DNA from: an uncultured Pseudanabaenaceae cyanobacterium
GTDB lineage: Bacteria > Cyanobacteriota > Cyanobacteriia > Pseudanabaenales > Pseudanabaenaceae
NCBI GenBank assembly: GCA_937927915.1
Contig: CALGKB010000004.1
Location: 542,901 to 606,900, forward strand
Reading direction: 5' to 3'
DNA: 64,000 bases
Shown here: positions 1 through 9,491 of the stretch, piece after piece
Layout: every line of letters starts with the position of its first letter
How positions within the stretch are numbered: the stretch's first letter is position 1
Program-made: the position numbers and the translations under genes
Notes under the pieces: model-generated
Database searches by the model: none
Told to the model about the DNA's origin: nothing
What the model saw: only the letters and a program-made list of their open reading frames with translations

Positions 1-970
1 TGATTTGCGTAGGACTGAGAGCCTCCCCATTGGCGAAGTGTTCCAGCCAGGCTTGGCAGAGGTGTTTGGGGTCAGTAATTTCGGCAACGCTACAGCCAGG
101 GAGGGCAAATTCCTGCATCAATTGGCGGACTTTGGGGTCATAGTCAATAGCCCAACAGCGGTTTTCCTGGGATAGAGCCATAATCAGACTGTGGAAGCGC
201 ATCCCGATCGTCATTTCTACCCCCGCAAACAAGCCCTTGAGACTGTGGGGCTTTTCTACCACCACGATCGTACTGTGGGGTATGCGTAAAAATTCCGCTA
301 TTGTCCTATCTTGGGCGGGTTGCAAGGGGAGGAGGAGAATATGGGTGTCGGTTGCTTGTTGAAAATAGGTGAGGGCAGTTTTGAGAATGGCTAGGCGCTC
401 TTGGTTGAGGTCAGGGTGGGGACGGAGAGCCACAGCTACCCTGGGAGCAGGCAGTTGCCAAATAGGAGCCGATCGGTCTGGTGCCAATGCCCACACCGGG
501 TCAGGAGCGACTAACACCTCATAACCCCAACTGCGCAACAACTGGGCGGAGAGGTTGTCCCGTACACTGATACGATCGATCCCTGGCAACACCTGTCTCG
601 TAAACCAGCGGGTGAAGGAGTGATGGAGAGGTCCTATGCCCTGTGCCCAAGCGATCGTGGTTAAACCCAACCTTTTTGCCAACCCCATCAAACCGCCGTA
701 ATAAAACGGACTGCGCCAACTAGTCACATCTTGGATCAGACTACCCCCACCCCAGATGAAGACTTCTGAGCGTTGCAAAGTGCCCACAATTGCCGCCCAG
801 TTATACCGATCGATCGCTTCCACCTGATGCAGTTTTGCCGTACCCAGGGGGTCAGCAGAAAGAACGATGGGTTGTATGTGCTTGGGCAAGAGCTGTAGCA
901 AAGTCGCCAATAGAGCTTCATCCCCAGCGTTGCCCCTACCGTAATAGCCGCAGATGACTGCCCTAGTCAT
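1..970 (-). CDS. csaB: Polysaccharide pyruvyl transferase CsaB (3' end cut by window)
   Basis: The minus strand is open from an ATG at 968-970 to the left edge, so the C-terminal end is missing. The product starts MTRAVICGYYGRGNAGDEAL; the GYYGxGNxGDEA motif at residues 8-19 is the hallmark of CsaB-type pyruvyl transferases. Later segments such as GGGSLIQD, WAQGIGP and TIGMRFHSLI also fit the family. CsaB transfers pyruvate from phosphoenolpyruvate to cell-surface polysaccharide, which in S-layer bacteria creates anchoring ligands; in cyanobacteria the substrate is presumably an envelope glycan (inference). The start overlaps the end of the upstream crr6 gene by 8 bp, so the two are probably co-transcribed. 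Confidence 0.9.
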   Translation of the reverse strand, partial: MTRAVICGYYGRGNAGDEALLATLLQLLPKHIQPIVLSADPLGTAKLHQVEAIDRYNWAAIVGTLQRSEVFIWGGGSLIQDVTSWRSPFYYGGLMGLAKRLGLTTIAWAQGIGPLHHSFTRWFTRQVLPGIDRISVRDNLSAQLLRSWGYEVLVAPDPVWALAPDRSAPIWQLPAPRVAVALRPHPDLNQERLAILKTALTYFQQATDTHILLLPLQPAQDRTIAEFLRIPHSTIVVVEKPHSLKGLFAGVEMTIGMRFHSLIMALSQENRCWAIDYDPKVRQLMQEFALPGCSVAEITDPKHLCQAWLEHFANGEALSPTQI

Positions 971-1418
971 GCAGTAATTCAAAAAATTCCCTACTAACCT
1001 CGTAGCCCAGGACTTGCACCATTTGTTGCAGTTTGGCGGTCGCCACAATGCCCCTGCTTTTCAACCACCGATCGATCGTGCACAGTTTAGACATGACAAA
1101 AATTTCTAGAGCTTCAGGGTAGAACTCAATACCTTCCGCTTGGGAAAAACGATGGGGCACAAGCATCGCCGTATAGCGCCCCAACTCCTCTCGCCAGTCC
1201 AGGATGTAGGGCAACCAGGGGTAATAACTATCGAGGCGAATAAACCACAGCCGTACTTCAGGAATTTCCGACAACTCGCGGGGGTCAGCGGGGTCCCGAT
1301 CGTAGAGGATGTGAAAGCGCAGGGATTGCTCTAATTCCCCTTGGGTGAGGGTGGCAATAACAGGATGGGCACAAGTGAGATCAAGTTTTACAATACTGGC
1401 GTGGTCAACGGTAATCAA
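963..1418 (-). CDS. crr6: CRR6-family NdhI maturation factor
   Basis: A 151-residue soluble protein with the family-diagnostic stretch DPADPRELSEIPEVRLWFIR near residues 42-61, followed by YPWLPYILDW and a PEALEIFVM segment. CRR6 (DUF1817) assists assembly of the NdhI subunit into the NDH-1/NAD(P)H dehydrogenase-like complex in cyanobacteria and chloroplasts. The length is normal for cyanobacterial members. It lies directly upstream of csaB with an 8-bp overlap. No metal-binding or membrane segment is visible, consistent with a cytosolic chaperone-like role. Assignment rests on strong recall of the family sequence. Confidence 0.9.
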   Translation of the reverse strand: MITVDHASIVKLDLTCAHPVIATLTQGELEQSLRFHILYDRDPADPRELSEIPEVRLWFIRLDSYYPWLPYILDWREELGRYTAMLVPHRFSQAEGIEFYPEALEIFVMSKLCTIDRWLKSRGIVATAKLQQMVQVLGYEVSREFFELLHD

Positions 1419-1484
1419 ACCTGCTCCCTACCCTCAACAACAGCACAATCATAGCAAAAGCCCTGCCCCCCATAACTGGAATAA

Positions 1485-2576
<1,092 letters not shown>

Positions 2577-2993
2577 TCAGCGCCGACTCTGCACAGCCCG
2601 CAGTTCTGCCACCTTCTGTTGTAAGCGTTTTTGCAGTTCCTTATCCATCTGTTGGGAGCGGGTGATCTGGTTAAACTCCTGGTTATCAAAGCCATAGCGT
2701 TCGATCGTTTCCTTAGCATGGCGAAACATTTCCTGACAGAGGGCTTGTAACTGGGGTTCGGGGGGTTTGAGGTCGCAGATGCCTACCCCCTGTTTCTCTG
2801 CCTGCTGTACAGCGCTTTCCCACACAGGTAACTGCTTAGCGCGGCGGAGCACCTCTTCCCGCTTCTGCTCGATCGTGAGCACTGCTCTGGCATAGTTGTC
2901 CAACTGCACTTCCGTAAAGACTGGTCGCGTTTGGGCAGAGCACGGCAATGCCAAGACCAAGACAACAGAAGAGAGCCATTTTCGGATATTCAT
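2577..2993 (-). CDS. Secreted DUF4168-type protein
   Basis: A 138-residue protein that begins with a probable signal peptide (MNIRKWLSSVVLVLALPCSA, cleavage expected after CSA-Q). The mature part is helical and charged, with YARAVLTIEQKREEVLRRAK and a C-terminal stretch ending in a helix rich in K, E and R. This layout, including the central residue pattern preceding F..A..TI, is that of DUF4168 proteins, periplasmic or lumenal proteins of unknown function common in cyanobacteria. It ends exactly next to the gap1 stop codon, tail to tail. No catalytic motif is visible. Confidence 0.7.
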   Translation of the reverse strand: MNIRKWLSSVVLVLALPCSAQTRPVFTEVQLDNYARAVLTIEQKREEVLRRAKQLPVWESAVQQAEKQGVGICDLKPPEPQLQALCQEMFRHAKETIERYGFDNQEFNQITRSQQMDKELQKRLQQKVAELRAVQSRR

Positions 2994-3081
2994 ATTTCTG
3001 CACTTACACTTACCCTTCTTATACCTTAGACTGCTATGCTAGGTTTTTGTGCCTTAAGGTAAAATTAAGGAGTGGCACACG

Positions 3082-3783
3082 GTGGTAGGAGCTATGGCAC
3101 CCCACATCCTCATATTTGACCAAGGACCGATTACCTCTGGCAACATTCACTACTGGCAGGCGGTAACGAAATTAGGCACCTGTTATGTCCCCCAAGTTGT
3201 ACTGGATGAACTAAAGCGTATGGCAGAGGAGGCACCCTTGGGCAGGGAAACCAGTGCGGAAGCAGCGGCGAAGGAGTTTTTGCGCTATTGGGAAGGGGGT
3301 GGGTGGCAAGTTACCAGAGTTACTAAGTCCCACAGTGACCTCACCCCCACACCAGGACACAATCTCAGCCGTAAAGCCCGTCTCTCCTACACCGTTGCCC
3401 AATGTGCCTATGCTATGGCAGACCAAAACCCCGATGCCGTAGTTATCTTAGTGACAGAAGACCAGGCGTTGATTCGCCGTATTGCTGCCATTGGCTTACC
3501 CAAGCTGGGGGGAACGACAGGTATTGCCGTGCGGGAATGGACAAAAAGTAATCATATCCCTGCTTCCCTGGAAAAGATTTTTGCGGGGTTAGAAGTCAAA
3601 ACCAAGTTAAGACGCACGCCTTGGTGGGCAAAGCTGGTCAGTGGGGCAATAGGAGCGGTCTTCTTTTTTGCCTTGTTTAGTTATAGTTGGTACCTGGTCA
3701 ATCCGCGCCAATTTGAACAATGGCGGCAGAAGTTGGGTTTACCGCCTCTCCCCTTTGCGGAACTGCTGAGGAAAAGGAGATGA
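3082..3783 (+). CDS. PIN-domain protein with C-terminal membrane anchor
   Basis: A 233-residue protein. The N-terminal 150 residues look like a PIN-fold nuclease: an early acidic residue (HILIFDQGP), CYVPQVVLDELKRMAEE, a central acidic DQNPDAVVILVTEDQALIRR and a closing hydrophobic strand. These match the spaced Asp/Glu positions of PIN RNases. A hydrophobic stretch near residues 190-212 (ISGAIGAVFFFALFSYSWYLV-like) should be one membrane helix, followed by a short basic tail. The start may be GTG at 3082 (preceded by AAGGAG) or ATG at 3094. The stop overlaps the start of the HD-GYP gene in an ATGA arrangement, so the two are translationally coupled. No antitoxin-like gene is adjacent. Confidence 0.65.
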   Translation: MVGAMAPHILIFDQGPITSGNIHYWQAVTKLGTCYVPQVVLDELKRMAEEAPLGRETSAEAAAKEFLRYWEGGGWQVTRVTKSHSDLTPTPGHNLSRKARLSYTVAQCAYAMADQNPDAVVILVTEDQALIRRIAAIGLPKLGGTTGIAVREWTKSNHIPASLEKIFAGLEVKTKLRRTPWWAKLVSGAIGAVFFFALFSYSWYLVNPRQFEQWRQKLGLPPLPFAELLRKRR

Positions 3784-5435
3784 CTGCCCAAGTCGACCCC
3801 CACTGCCTAGAGATGGCGTCAAATGTAGAACAGTTAGAAAAACTGAATAGCATTGGTATTGCTCTGTCGGCAGAACGTCACATTCCTACCTTACTGGAGA
3901 TGATTCTGCGGGAGTTAAAACAAATGCTGGGGGCGGATGGCGGCACTATCTACATGTTGAAAGATAACCATTTGCATTTCAATACTGTCCTCAATACTTC
4001 TCTCAACATCTATTTAGGGGGTGTAAAAGGCAAACCTGTAAACCTGCCCCCCATCCCTCTCTATCAGGCTAATGGGGAACCAAATTACAGTACTGTGGCT
4101 GCCTACTGTGCCCTCAAGGGGGAAACAATCAACATTGCCGATGCCTATCGTGCCGAGGGGTTTGACTTTGCTGGGATGCGGGAATTCGATCGCTTAAACG
4201 GTTATCACTCTCAGTCTTTCTTAACGGTGCCGATGAAAAACCATGAGGGGGAAGTAATCGGGGTTGTGCAGTTGATCAATGCCCAAGATGAAAATGGTAA
4301 CATTGTGGCTTTTTCTCCTTTTGCCCAACGCATTGCTGAGTCTTTAGCTTCCCAAGCCGCCATTGCGATTACTAACCAACAACTATTGACAGAATTCCGG
4401 CAATTATTTGAGGGTTTTATTGCCGCCATTGCCGAAGCGATCGATGAAAAGTCGGAACACACAGGTCAACATTGCCGGCGGGTACCGATTTTAACTATGT
4501 TGTTGGCAGAAGCTGCCTGCCAGACTAAAAGCGGGGTCTTCAAAAATTTCACCATGACAGAAGAGGAGTTGTATGAGTTGAAAATTGCTAGTCTTTTACA
4601 CGACTGCGGCAAGGTTACTACCCCTGTCCATGTGATTGAAAAAGCGACTAAATTACAGACAATCTATGACCGCATTGGTTTGATTGACACTAGGTTTGCT
4701 GCTCTTAAGAAGGACTGGGAAATAGAATTTCTCCACAAAAAGATAGCTGTCTTGGAAGGAAGAGCTAACTATGACCTGGGGGAGTTGGAGAGGGAGTATC
4801 AGGCTAAGGTGGCACAACTGCAAACCGATCGGGAATTTCTGCACCACTGCAACATTGGTAGTGAATATATGTCCGATGATTTGAAAGAGAGGGTAAAAAC
4901 GATCGGGCAATATCAATGGTGGGACTTTGACGGCAAACAACAAAATTTTCTTACAGAGGATGAGATTTACAACCTCAACATTACCAAGGGTACTCTGACA
5001 AAAGAGGAACGGGAGATTATCAATCGTCATATTGTCGTCACGATCAAGATGTTGGAATCCCTGCCCTATCCCAAAAATCTACGGCGGGTACCGGAGTATG
5101 CCGGGGGACACCACGAACGGATGGATGGCAAGGGTTATCCCAAGGGTCTGACCAGGGAACAGATGTCTATTCCCGCCCGCATGATGGCTATCGCTGATAT
5201 TTTTGAAGCCCTGACTGCTAGCGATCGTCCCTACAAACCAGGCAAAAAGCTATCGGAGTGTCTGTACATTCTCGGCAAGATGAAGTTGGATAACCACATT
5301 GACCCCGATTTGTTTGACCTGTTCGTGCGGGAAAAGGTTTATTTGAAATATGCCCAGATGTTTCTGCCCCCTGAACAAATTGACGAAGTAGACGAAAGTA
5401 AGATACCAGGTTACACCCCTACTGTTATTCAGTGA
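3780..5435 (+). CDS. GAF + HD-GYP domain phosphodiesterase-like protein
   Basis: About 551 residues from the ATG at 3780, which overlaps the PIN gene stop by 4 bp; a longer upstream reading is less likely because it lies inside that gene. An N-terminal GAF sensor domain (roughly residues 20-200) is followed by an HD domain with EHTGQH, LLHDCGKV and a later NRHIVV, and by the GYP signature HHERMDGKGYP. HD-GYP proteins usually hydrolyse cyclic di-GMP. About 130 residues, partly coiled-coil, are inserted between the HD motif and the GYP half, as in a known subgroup with HDCGKV. All metal ligands expected in this motif set appear present. The 3' end overlaps the pgm 3' end by 7 bp, tail to tail. 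Confidence 0.85.
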   Translation: MTAQVDPHCLEMASNVEQLEKLNSIGIALSAERHIPTLLEMILRELKQMLGADGGTIYMLKDNHLHFNTVLNTSLNIYLGGVKGKPVNLPPIPLYQANGEPNYSTVAAYCALKGETINIADAYRAEGFDFAGMREFDRLNGYHSQSFLTVPMKNHEGEVIGVVQLINAQDENGNIVAFSPFAQRIAESLASQAAIAITNQQLLTEFRQLFEGFIAAIAEAIDEKSEHTGQHCRRVPILTMLLAEAACQTKSGVFKNFTMTEEELYELKIASLLHDCGKVTTPVHVIEKATKLQTIYDRIGLIDTRFAALKKDWEIEFLHKKIAVLEGRANYDLGELEREYQAKVAQLQTDREFLHHCNIGSEYMSDDLKERVKTIGQYQWWDFDGKQQNFLTEDEIYNLNITKGTLTKEEREIINRHIVVTIKMLESLPYPKNLRRVPEYAGGHHERMDGKGYPKGLTREQMSIPARMMAIADIFEALTASDRPYKPGKKLSECLYILGKMKLDNHIDPDLFDLFVREKVYLKYAQMFLPPEQIDEVDESKIPGYTPTVIQ

Positions 5436-6868
5436 TCCACTCTCTCTACCCATTCTTTGATCCAGTGCAGAATTGTATGGACTTCTGTCATAGTGGGAGC
5501 CTCTGAATATAGCCGTAGCAGGGGTTCTGTGCCACTAAAGCGAATCAATAACCAACTATCTCCCTCTAAACGCAGTTTGAAACCATCGATCGTTTGCACA
5601 CTCAATACCGATCGGTCTGCTATCCGTTCTGGACAGTTATTGGTGAGAGTCTCAATCAAGGTTTGGGGCTGTTTAACAGTGATGTCAATGCGATCGTAGG
5701 CACTGTGAAAGTTAGTTTTTTCTTGCAAGGCACGATAAAGACTGGGAATGTCTTGTTCTCTGGTTGCCACTGCTTCTAAAACATACAAAGCAGATAGGAG
5801 GGCATCCCGCTCTGGAATATGATTGCCGTAACCGATTCCCCCGGATTCTTCACCGCCTAGTAGGGTCAAACTACACTTGAGCATCTCTTCTGCAATGTAC
5901 TTAAAACCGATCGCTGTCTCCACCACTGTCAAGTTGTATAGTTTTGCCACGCGGGGGATCAAATCAGAACCACTGATTGTTTTAACTACCTGTCCTAGCA
6001 ATCCATGGTGACAATGCAAATGCTCAATCAACACAGGAATCAACACTTGGGAACTGAGATAATTTCCCTGACCATCGACGGCGGCAATGCGGTCCCCATC
6101 GCCATCAAAAGCAAGACCAAACACGATCGCCCCTGGGTTTTCCTGCTGCAATTCTCTTACCTGCTGACAAAAATCGGTCAGATACTTAGCGATCGGTTCT
6201 GGCGGTGCTCCCCCAAACAGAGGGTCACGGCGGTTATTGATTTCCACTAAACCTGGTACATCCCCTAAGATTTTCTGTAAGCCGCCACTGGCTGCCCCAT
6301 ACATGGGATTGACCAACACCTTTATCTTGCCTGCTTGCAAACCCCCTTTTATTTTCTCGATATCCACCTTTGTTTGTAAGACTTGGGCATAATCTAGCCA
6401 GGGGTCAAAGGCAGACAGAGAACCTCCCGATCGTTTTTCTCTCTCTTCTGTGATTGCTTTTTCCACCTGCGCTGTGATCGTTTTGGAGACTGACCCGCCA
6501 AAAGCACCTTTGATTTTGCAACCGTTGTATTCTGGGGGATTGTGACTAGCAGTGATCACCACTGCTCCCAGTGCCCGTTGACCAAAGGCTGCCCAACTCA
6601 TCGCTGGGGTGGAACAGTAGCTCTGGGCAAGATAAATCTCGTACCCTTGTTCTGCCATAGCCTCTGCTGCACAGCGGGCAAAGCGATCGGATAAAAACCT
6701 ACGGTCATAGCCCACCATGATCTTCTTTGTACCAAGATGACCAAAAGTAGCTTCTAAGACTTGAGCGGCTGCCCGTGCTACCCGATCGACATTGGCAAAG
6801 GTAAACTGATCGGCAATGATACCCCGCCAGCCATCTGTACCAAATTTAATCTCCTGGCTCAAAGTCAT
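5429..6868 (-). CDS. Phosphoglucomutase/phosphomannomutase family protein
   Basis: 479 residues from the ATG at 6866-6868, chosen because AGGGAG lies just upstream and the product then begins MTLSQEIKFGTDGWRG, the usual family start. The phosphoserine loop TASHNPPEYNG places the catalytic Ser at about residue 108. The metal loop is DGDGDR, the sugar loop GGEESGG and the phosphate loop FSGTEPLLR. The enzyme interconverts hexose 1- and 6-phosphates and links glycolysis, glycogen and cell-wall sugar metabolism. Exact substrate preference (glucose, mannose or glucosamine) cannot be read from the sequence. Confidence 0.9.
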   Translation of the reverse strand: MTLSQEIKFGTDGWRGIIADQFTFANVDRVARAAAQVLEATFGHLGTKKIMVGYDRRFLSDRFARCAAEAMAEQGYEIYLAQSYCSTPAMSWAAFGQRALGAVVITASHNPPEYNGCKIKGAFGGSVSKTITAQVEKAITEEREKRSGGSLSAFDPWLDYAQVLQTKVDIEKIKGGLQAGKIKVLVNPMYGAASGGLQKILGDVPGLVEINNRRDPLFGGAPPEPIAKYLTDFCQQVRELQQENPGAIVFGLAFDGDGDRIAAVDGQGNYLSSQVLIPVLIEHLHCHHGLLGQVVKTISGSDLIPRVAKLYNLTVVETAIGFKYIAEEMLKCSLTLLGGEESGGIGYGNHIPERDALLSALYVLEAVATREQDIPSLYRALQEKTNFHSAYDRIDITVKQPQTLIETLTNNCPERIADRSVLSVQTIDGFKLRLEGDSWLLIRFSGTEPLLRLYSEAPTMTEVHTILHWIKEWVERVDH

Positions 6869-6923
6869 GCACTCCCTAACTGCTGCCCCCATGATAACAA
6901 AGATAGGAGAGAATTTAACAGGG

Positions 6924-7067
6924 TTAGATTTCCAACAAACGCAACCAACAGCGGTTTAATGATACATTCATGGACGGGGAATAGTTATCATAGGCAGGCA
7001 TAAGAGCAGCAACTGTCATGGGAATAATTGCTAGCATGAACATAGAGATTAGCAGAGGGCGTAGCAT
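6924..7067 (-). CDS. Possible 47-residue secreted or membrane peptide
   Basis: A short open frame begins at ATG 7065-7067 and ends at TAA 6924-6926. The first 22 residues (MLRPLLISMFMLAIIPMTVAAL) look like a signal peptide or membrane helix, followed by a polar tail containing one Cys. No strong ribosome binding site precedes it, and nothing similar is recognised. It lies in the spacer upstream of pgm and could equally be chance. Confidence 0.25.
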   Translation of the reverse strand: MLRPLLISMFMLAIIPMTVAALMPAYDNYSPSMNVSLNRCWLRLLEI

Positions 7068-7177
7068 ATATTTAACTCAACTGTGAACAACTCTATTGTC
7101 GGAGAGCAAACAACAAACGATCGGGGTGATGGGACAGAATTGCAACTGCCACACTCATCTAGCAAGTAGGTAGCAGT

Positions 7178-7522
7178 ATGGGCACCAGACCCCAAAAGGG
7201 GGGCAAATCCCGCTGGGAAGTAATCTAGGAATCCACTCTGGCGCTGGCGCGACGTTGCCCCGAACTTGACCCCGGCTGACAAAGTAGCACAAATCTGACT
7301 GCAGTTTTACAAGATGCCCTTGCTCGTTTCTTGACCAAGGTAGTCACCGATGGCGAAACAAAGGATCGGCAATCCGTCTTTGCAGTTATTATTCCCGCCA
7401 GTCGAAAGATCACAGCAGATGAAGAATTAGATGATAACTTGATAATGGTGGACACCGTTACCTGTGATGAAATGGAGGACATGACGATCGCAGCAGTGTT
7501 AACCAATGCCATTTTTGACTAA
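7178..7522 (+). pseudogene. Probable decayed gene, family unknown
   Basis: From an ATG at 7178 a frame reads MGTRPQKGGKSRWEVI and then meets a TAG (7226-7228) and a TGA (7277-7279 region). The same frame reopens and runs to TAA at 7522 with a protein-like sequence (LTAVLQDALARFLTKVVTDG, then an acidic stretch ending VLTNAIFD). A neighbouring frame bridges the gap with RWRDVAPNLTPADKVAQI. This pattern suggests one gene of about 110 codons broken by frameshifts. The product is not recognised. The rest of 7068-7177 and 7523-7635 shows no gene. Confidence 0.35.
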
Positions 7523-7635
7523 ACAGACAAAGACAATCACCTCCTCACAAAAGATGCTATCAGTTAGGAAAAGAGGAGACAGAAGAAATGTCTCAACCTT
7601 TGCTGCTCAACCTGTGCTGATGTGGTGTAGCTATG

Positions 7636-8871
7636 TCAAGGGTTAGAGGGGTCAAACAAAATTAGACGCTTGTGGAACAACGATCGGGCTGTCTCTAGAC
7701 TCAGGTTAGGGTACTGGGCAAGAATTGCTTGGGTAGTTAGCTGCTGATTTGCCTGCTGCATAAACAAAAACTCTGCCTCAGTTAGCGTAATCACTTCATA
7801 GTCAGGATTGAACAAACTGATATTAGAGGGCAGGGATGCAGTATTAAGTGGCTCTTGAGCTACGTCCCCTGACCAACCGCTGATACAAGGATGACGGAGG
7901 GGTTTCGCTGCTAATAAAACCTCATCCCGATCGAGGTCAAATTTAGGTAGGGGGGGGTTATAGAGGAAAAATTCGTAGTGGGCAATGTCCGTATCTAATA
8001 GTTCCAAGAGGCGGTACTGGGTGCGCTGGGGTAGAGCCTTTGCCTGAGCAAGGAGTTCGGAATTTCTACCTAATAAACGCTCCAATTGCCACACCTTGGG
8101 ATTGGAAAAGCCCGCAAATTGCAAACCCGATCGGTCTATAAACTCAAACAAAGAATAGATGTTAAATCGGATTTCGTGGGGATGGAGATACATATCCGCA
8201 AAACATTCATCTTTAGTATTTTCCAAAAACCATCTTGTTTTCTCCCGTTGCACTAAGCGATTGTTCTCTGGCAGGGCAGCAAAAATAGCTCTCCCCAATT
8301 TCACCCCCGTTGCAATATCACCTTTGTTGGGCAACAAAATTTGGATGGCTTCCTGCATCAAACTAATTTCCCAGCGCCCAATTTCGGCATACAAAAAGAG
8401 GTGTAACAATCCCCCTGGTTTTAACTTCTGTGCCAGTTCTTTTAAGCCCCGATCGGGGTCAGCAAGGTGATGCAATACCCCCACACAGTTAATTAAATCG
8501 AACTCCCCCGGAATTGTGGCTAGGTCATAAATACTGCACTGGTGAAATTGCACCCGATCGGTCTTACCTATGGTTCTAGCAATCCGTTCCTGGGCAACCG
8601 CTAAGGTGCCGGCACTAATATCAATAGCTACAATTTCCGCCTCAGGGTTTTGGTGTGCTAAATACTCCGTACTAACCCCACTGCCACAGCCGGCATCCAA
8701 AATTCTGACCTGGTTGGTGGGGGGGATTTGCCCATTGGTACAAAAAGCATAGGCGGCTTGCCAACTCCAACGCCAGTTGTAACCAGGGGGCGGTTCATCG
8801 ATCACAGGGTCTGGTGGAAAAGGATAGGCATCATACAAAGCTGCCACTGCCCGTGTTACCTCATCCATCAT
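7636..8871 (-). CDS. Class I SAM-dependent methyltransferase
   Basis: A 411-residue protein. SAM-binding motif I is VRILDAGCGSG at residues 55-65, followed by the acidic ribose-binding residue in IVAIDIS, motif NCVGVLHHLADPD and LKPGGLLHLFLYAE. The N-terminal tag YDAYPFPPDP is typical of a cyanobacterial group of methyltransferases with a C-terminal regulatory-type extension. The last 90 residues (beginning about FNPDYEVITLTEAE) are separate from the catalytic fold and resemble a small helical cap. The acceptor is unknown. It is followed, on the same strand upstream, by the 198-residue coiled-coil gene after 11 bp, so it is probably in the rpsB-tsf transcription unit or read through from it. 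Confidence 0.8.
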   Translation of the reverse strand: MMDEVTRAVAALYDAYPFPPDPVIDEPPPGYNWRWSWQAAYAFCTNGQIPPTNQVRILDAGCGSGVSTEYLAHQNPEAEIVAIDISAGTLAVAQERIARTIGKTDRVQFHQCSIYDLATIPGEFDLINCVGVLHHLADPDRGLKELAQKLKPGGLLHLFLYAEIGRWEISLMQEAIQILLPNKGDIATGVKLGRAIFAALPENNRLVQREKTRWFLENTKDECFADMYLHPHEIRFNIYSLFEFIDRSGLQFAGFSNPKVWQLERLLGRNSELLAQAKALPQRTQYRLLELLDTDIAHYEFFLYNPPLPKFDLDRDEVLLAAKPLRHPCISGWSGDVAQEPLNTASLPSNISLFNPDYEVITLTEAEFLFMQQANQQLTTQAILAQYPNLSLETARSLFHKRLILFDPSNP

Positions 8872-8882
8872 CGCTCCCCTCC

Positions 8883-9479
8883 CTATAAACTATCCGTCCA
8901 AGTCGATCGCCAGGCTTCCTCTGCCTCTAACACTAATTTAGCTTGCTGTTTTTCCTCTAATTGTGCCCGCAGTCGCTCTTTCTGCGCCGCCAATACCCGT
9001 AACTCCCCCCGTTGGGACATGACATAACGATCGGTAAATTCTATCTCCGCCAAGCGGAGGATGACCCTAGGAGTGTTTTCGGTCAGCTGGGGCAGAATTT
9101 GGTACTGCTGCAGCAAAGTGTTCACCCTGTGGGCGTGCTCTTCCAGACAGGCATTGAGCAACCGATCGATCTCCTCTGCTCCTTTTTGCGCTACCTCACT
9201 GTCCAGAATTTGCCGCAGTGTCGCCCCCAAACTATCAGCGATCGCTACCACATTAGACTGCAACGACTGCCGATCGGGAGCGGACAAACGCAGAAACTGC
9301 ACGGGATAGACGTGGGTACAGATATGGAAAGCAGCCAAGATCAGCTGCTTACGTGCCACCTGTGCCAACACCTGGGCATACTCCCGATACAAAACCTGGA
9401 TGCGATGCTCCAGGGCTGCCATAGCCGCTGCGAGATCACGAATTTCCTGGTCTAAACGAGCGGTGTTTCCCTGGGACAT
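8883..9479 (-). CDS. Conserved hypothetical coiled-coil protein
   Basis: 198 residues, almost entirely helical. The N-terminal part (LDQEIRDLAAAMAALEHRIQVL) and the C-terminal part (LRVLAAQKERLRAQLEEKQQAKLVLE) are predicted coiled coils, with a hydrophobic central block containing CTHVYPVQFLRLS. No enzymatic motif or membrane helix is visible. It sits 12 bp downstream of tsf, so it is probably in the rpsB-tsf operon. I do not recognise a named family. Confidence 0.6.
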   Translation of the reverse strand: MSQGNTARLDQEIRDLAAAMAALEHRIQVLYREYAQVLAQVARKQLILAAFHICTHVYPVQFLRLSAPDRQSLQSNVVAIADSLGATLRQILDSEVAQKGAEEIDRLLNACLEEHAHRVNTLLQQYQILPQLTENTPRVILRLAEIEFTDRYVMSQRGELRVLAAQKERLRAQLEEKQQAKLVLEAEEAWRSTWTDSL

Positions 9480-9491
9480 CAGACCAGGCAG

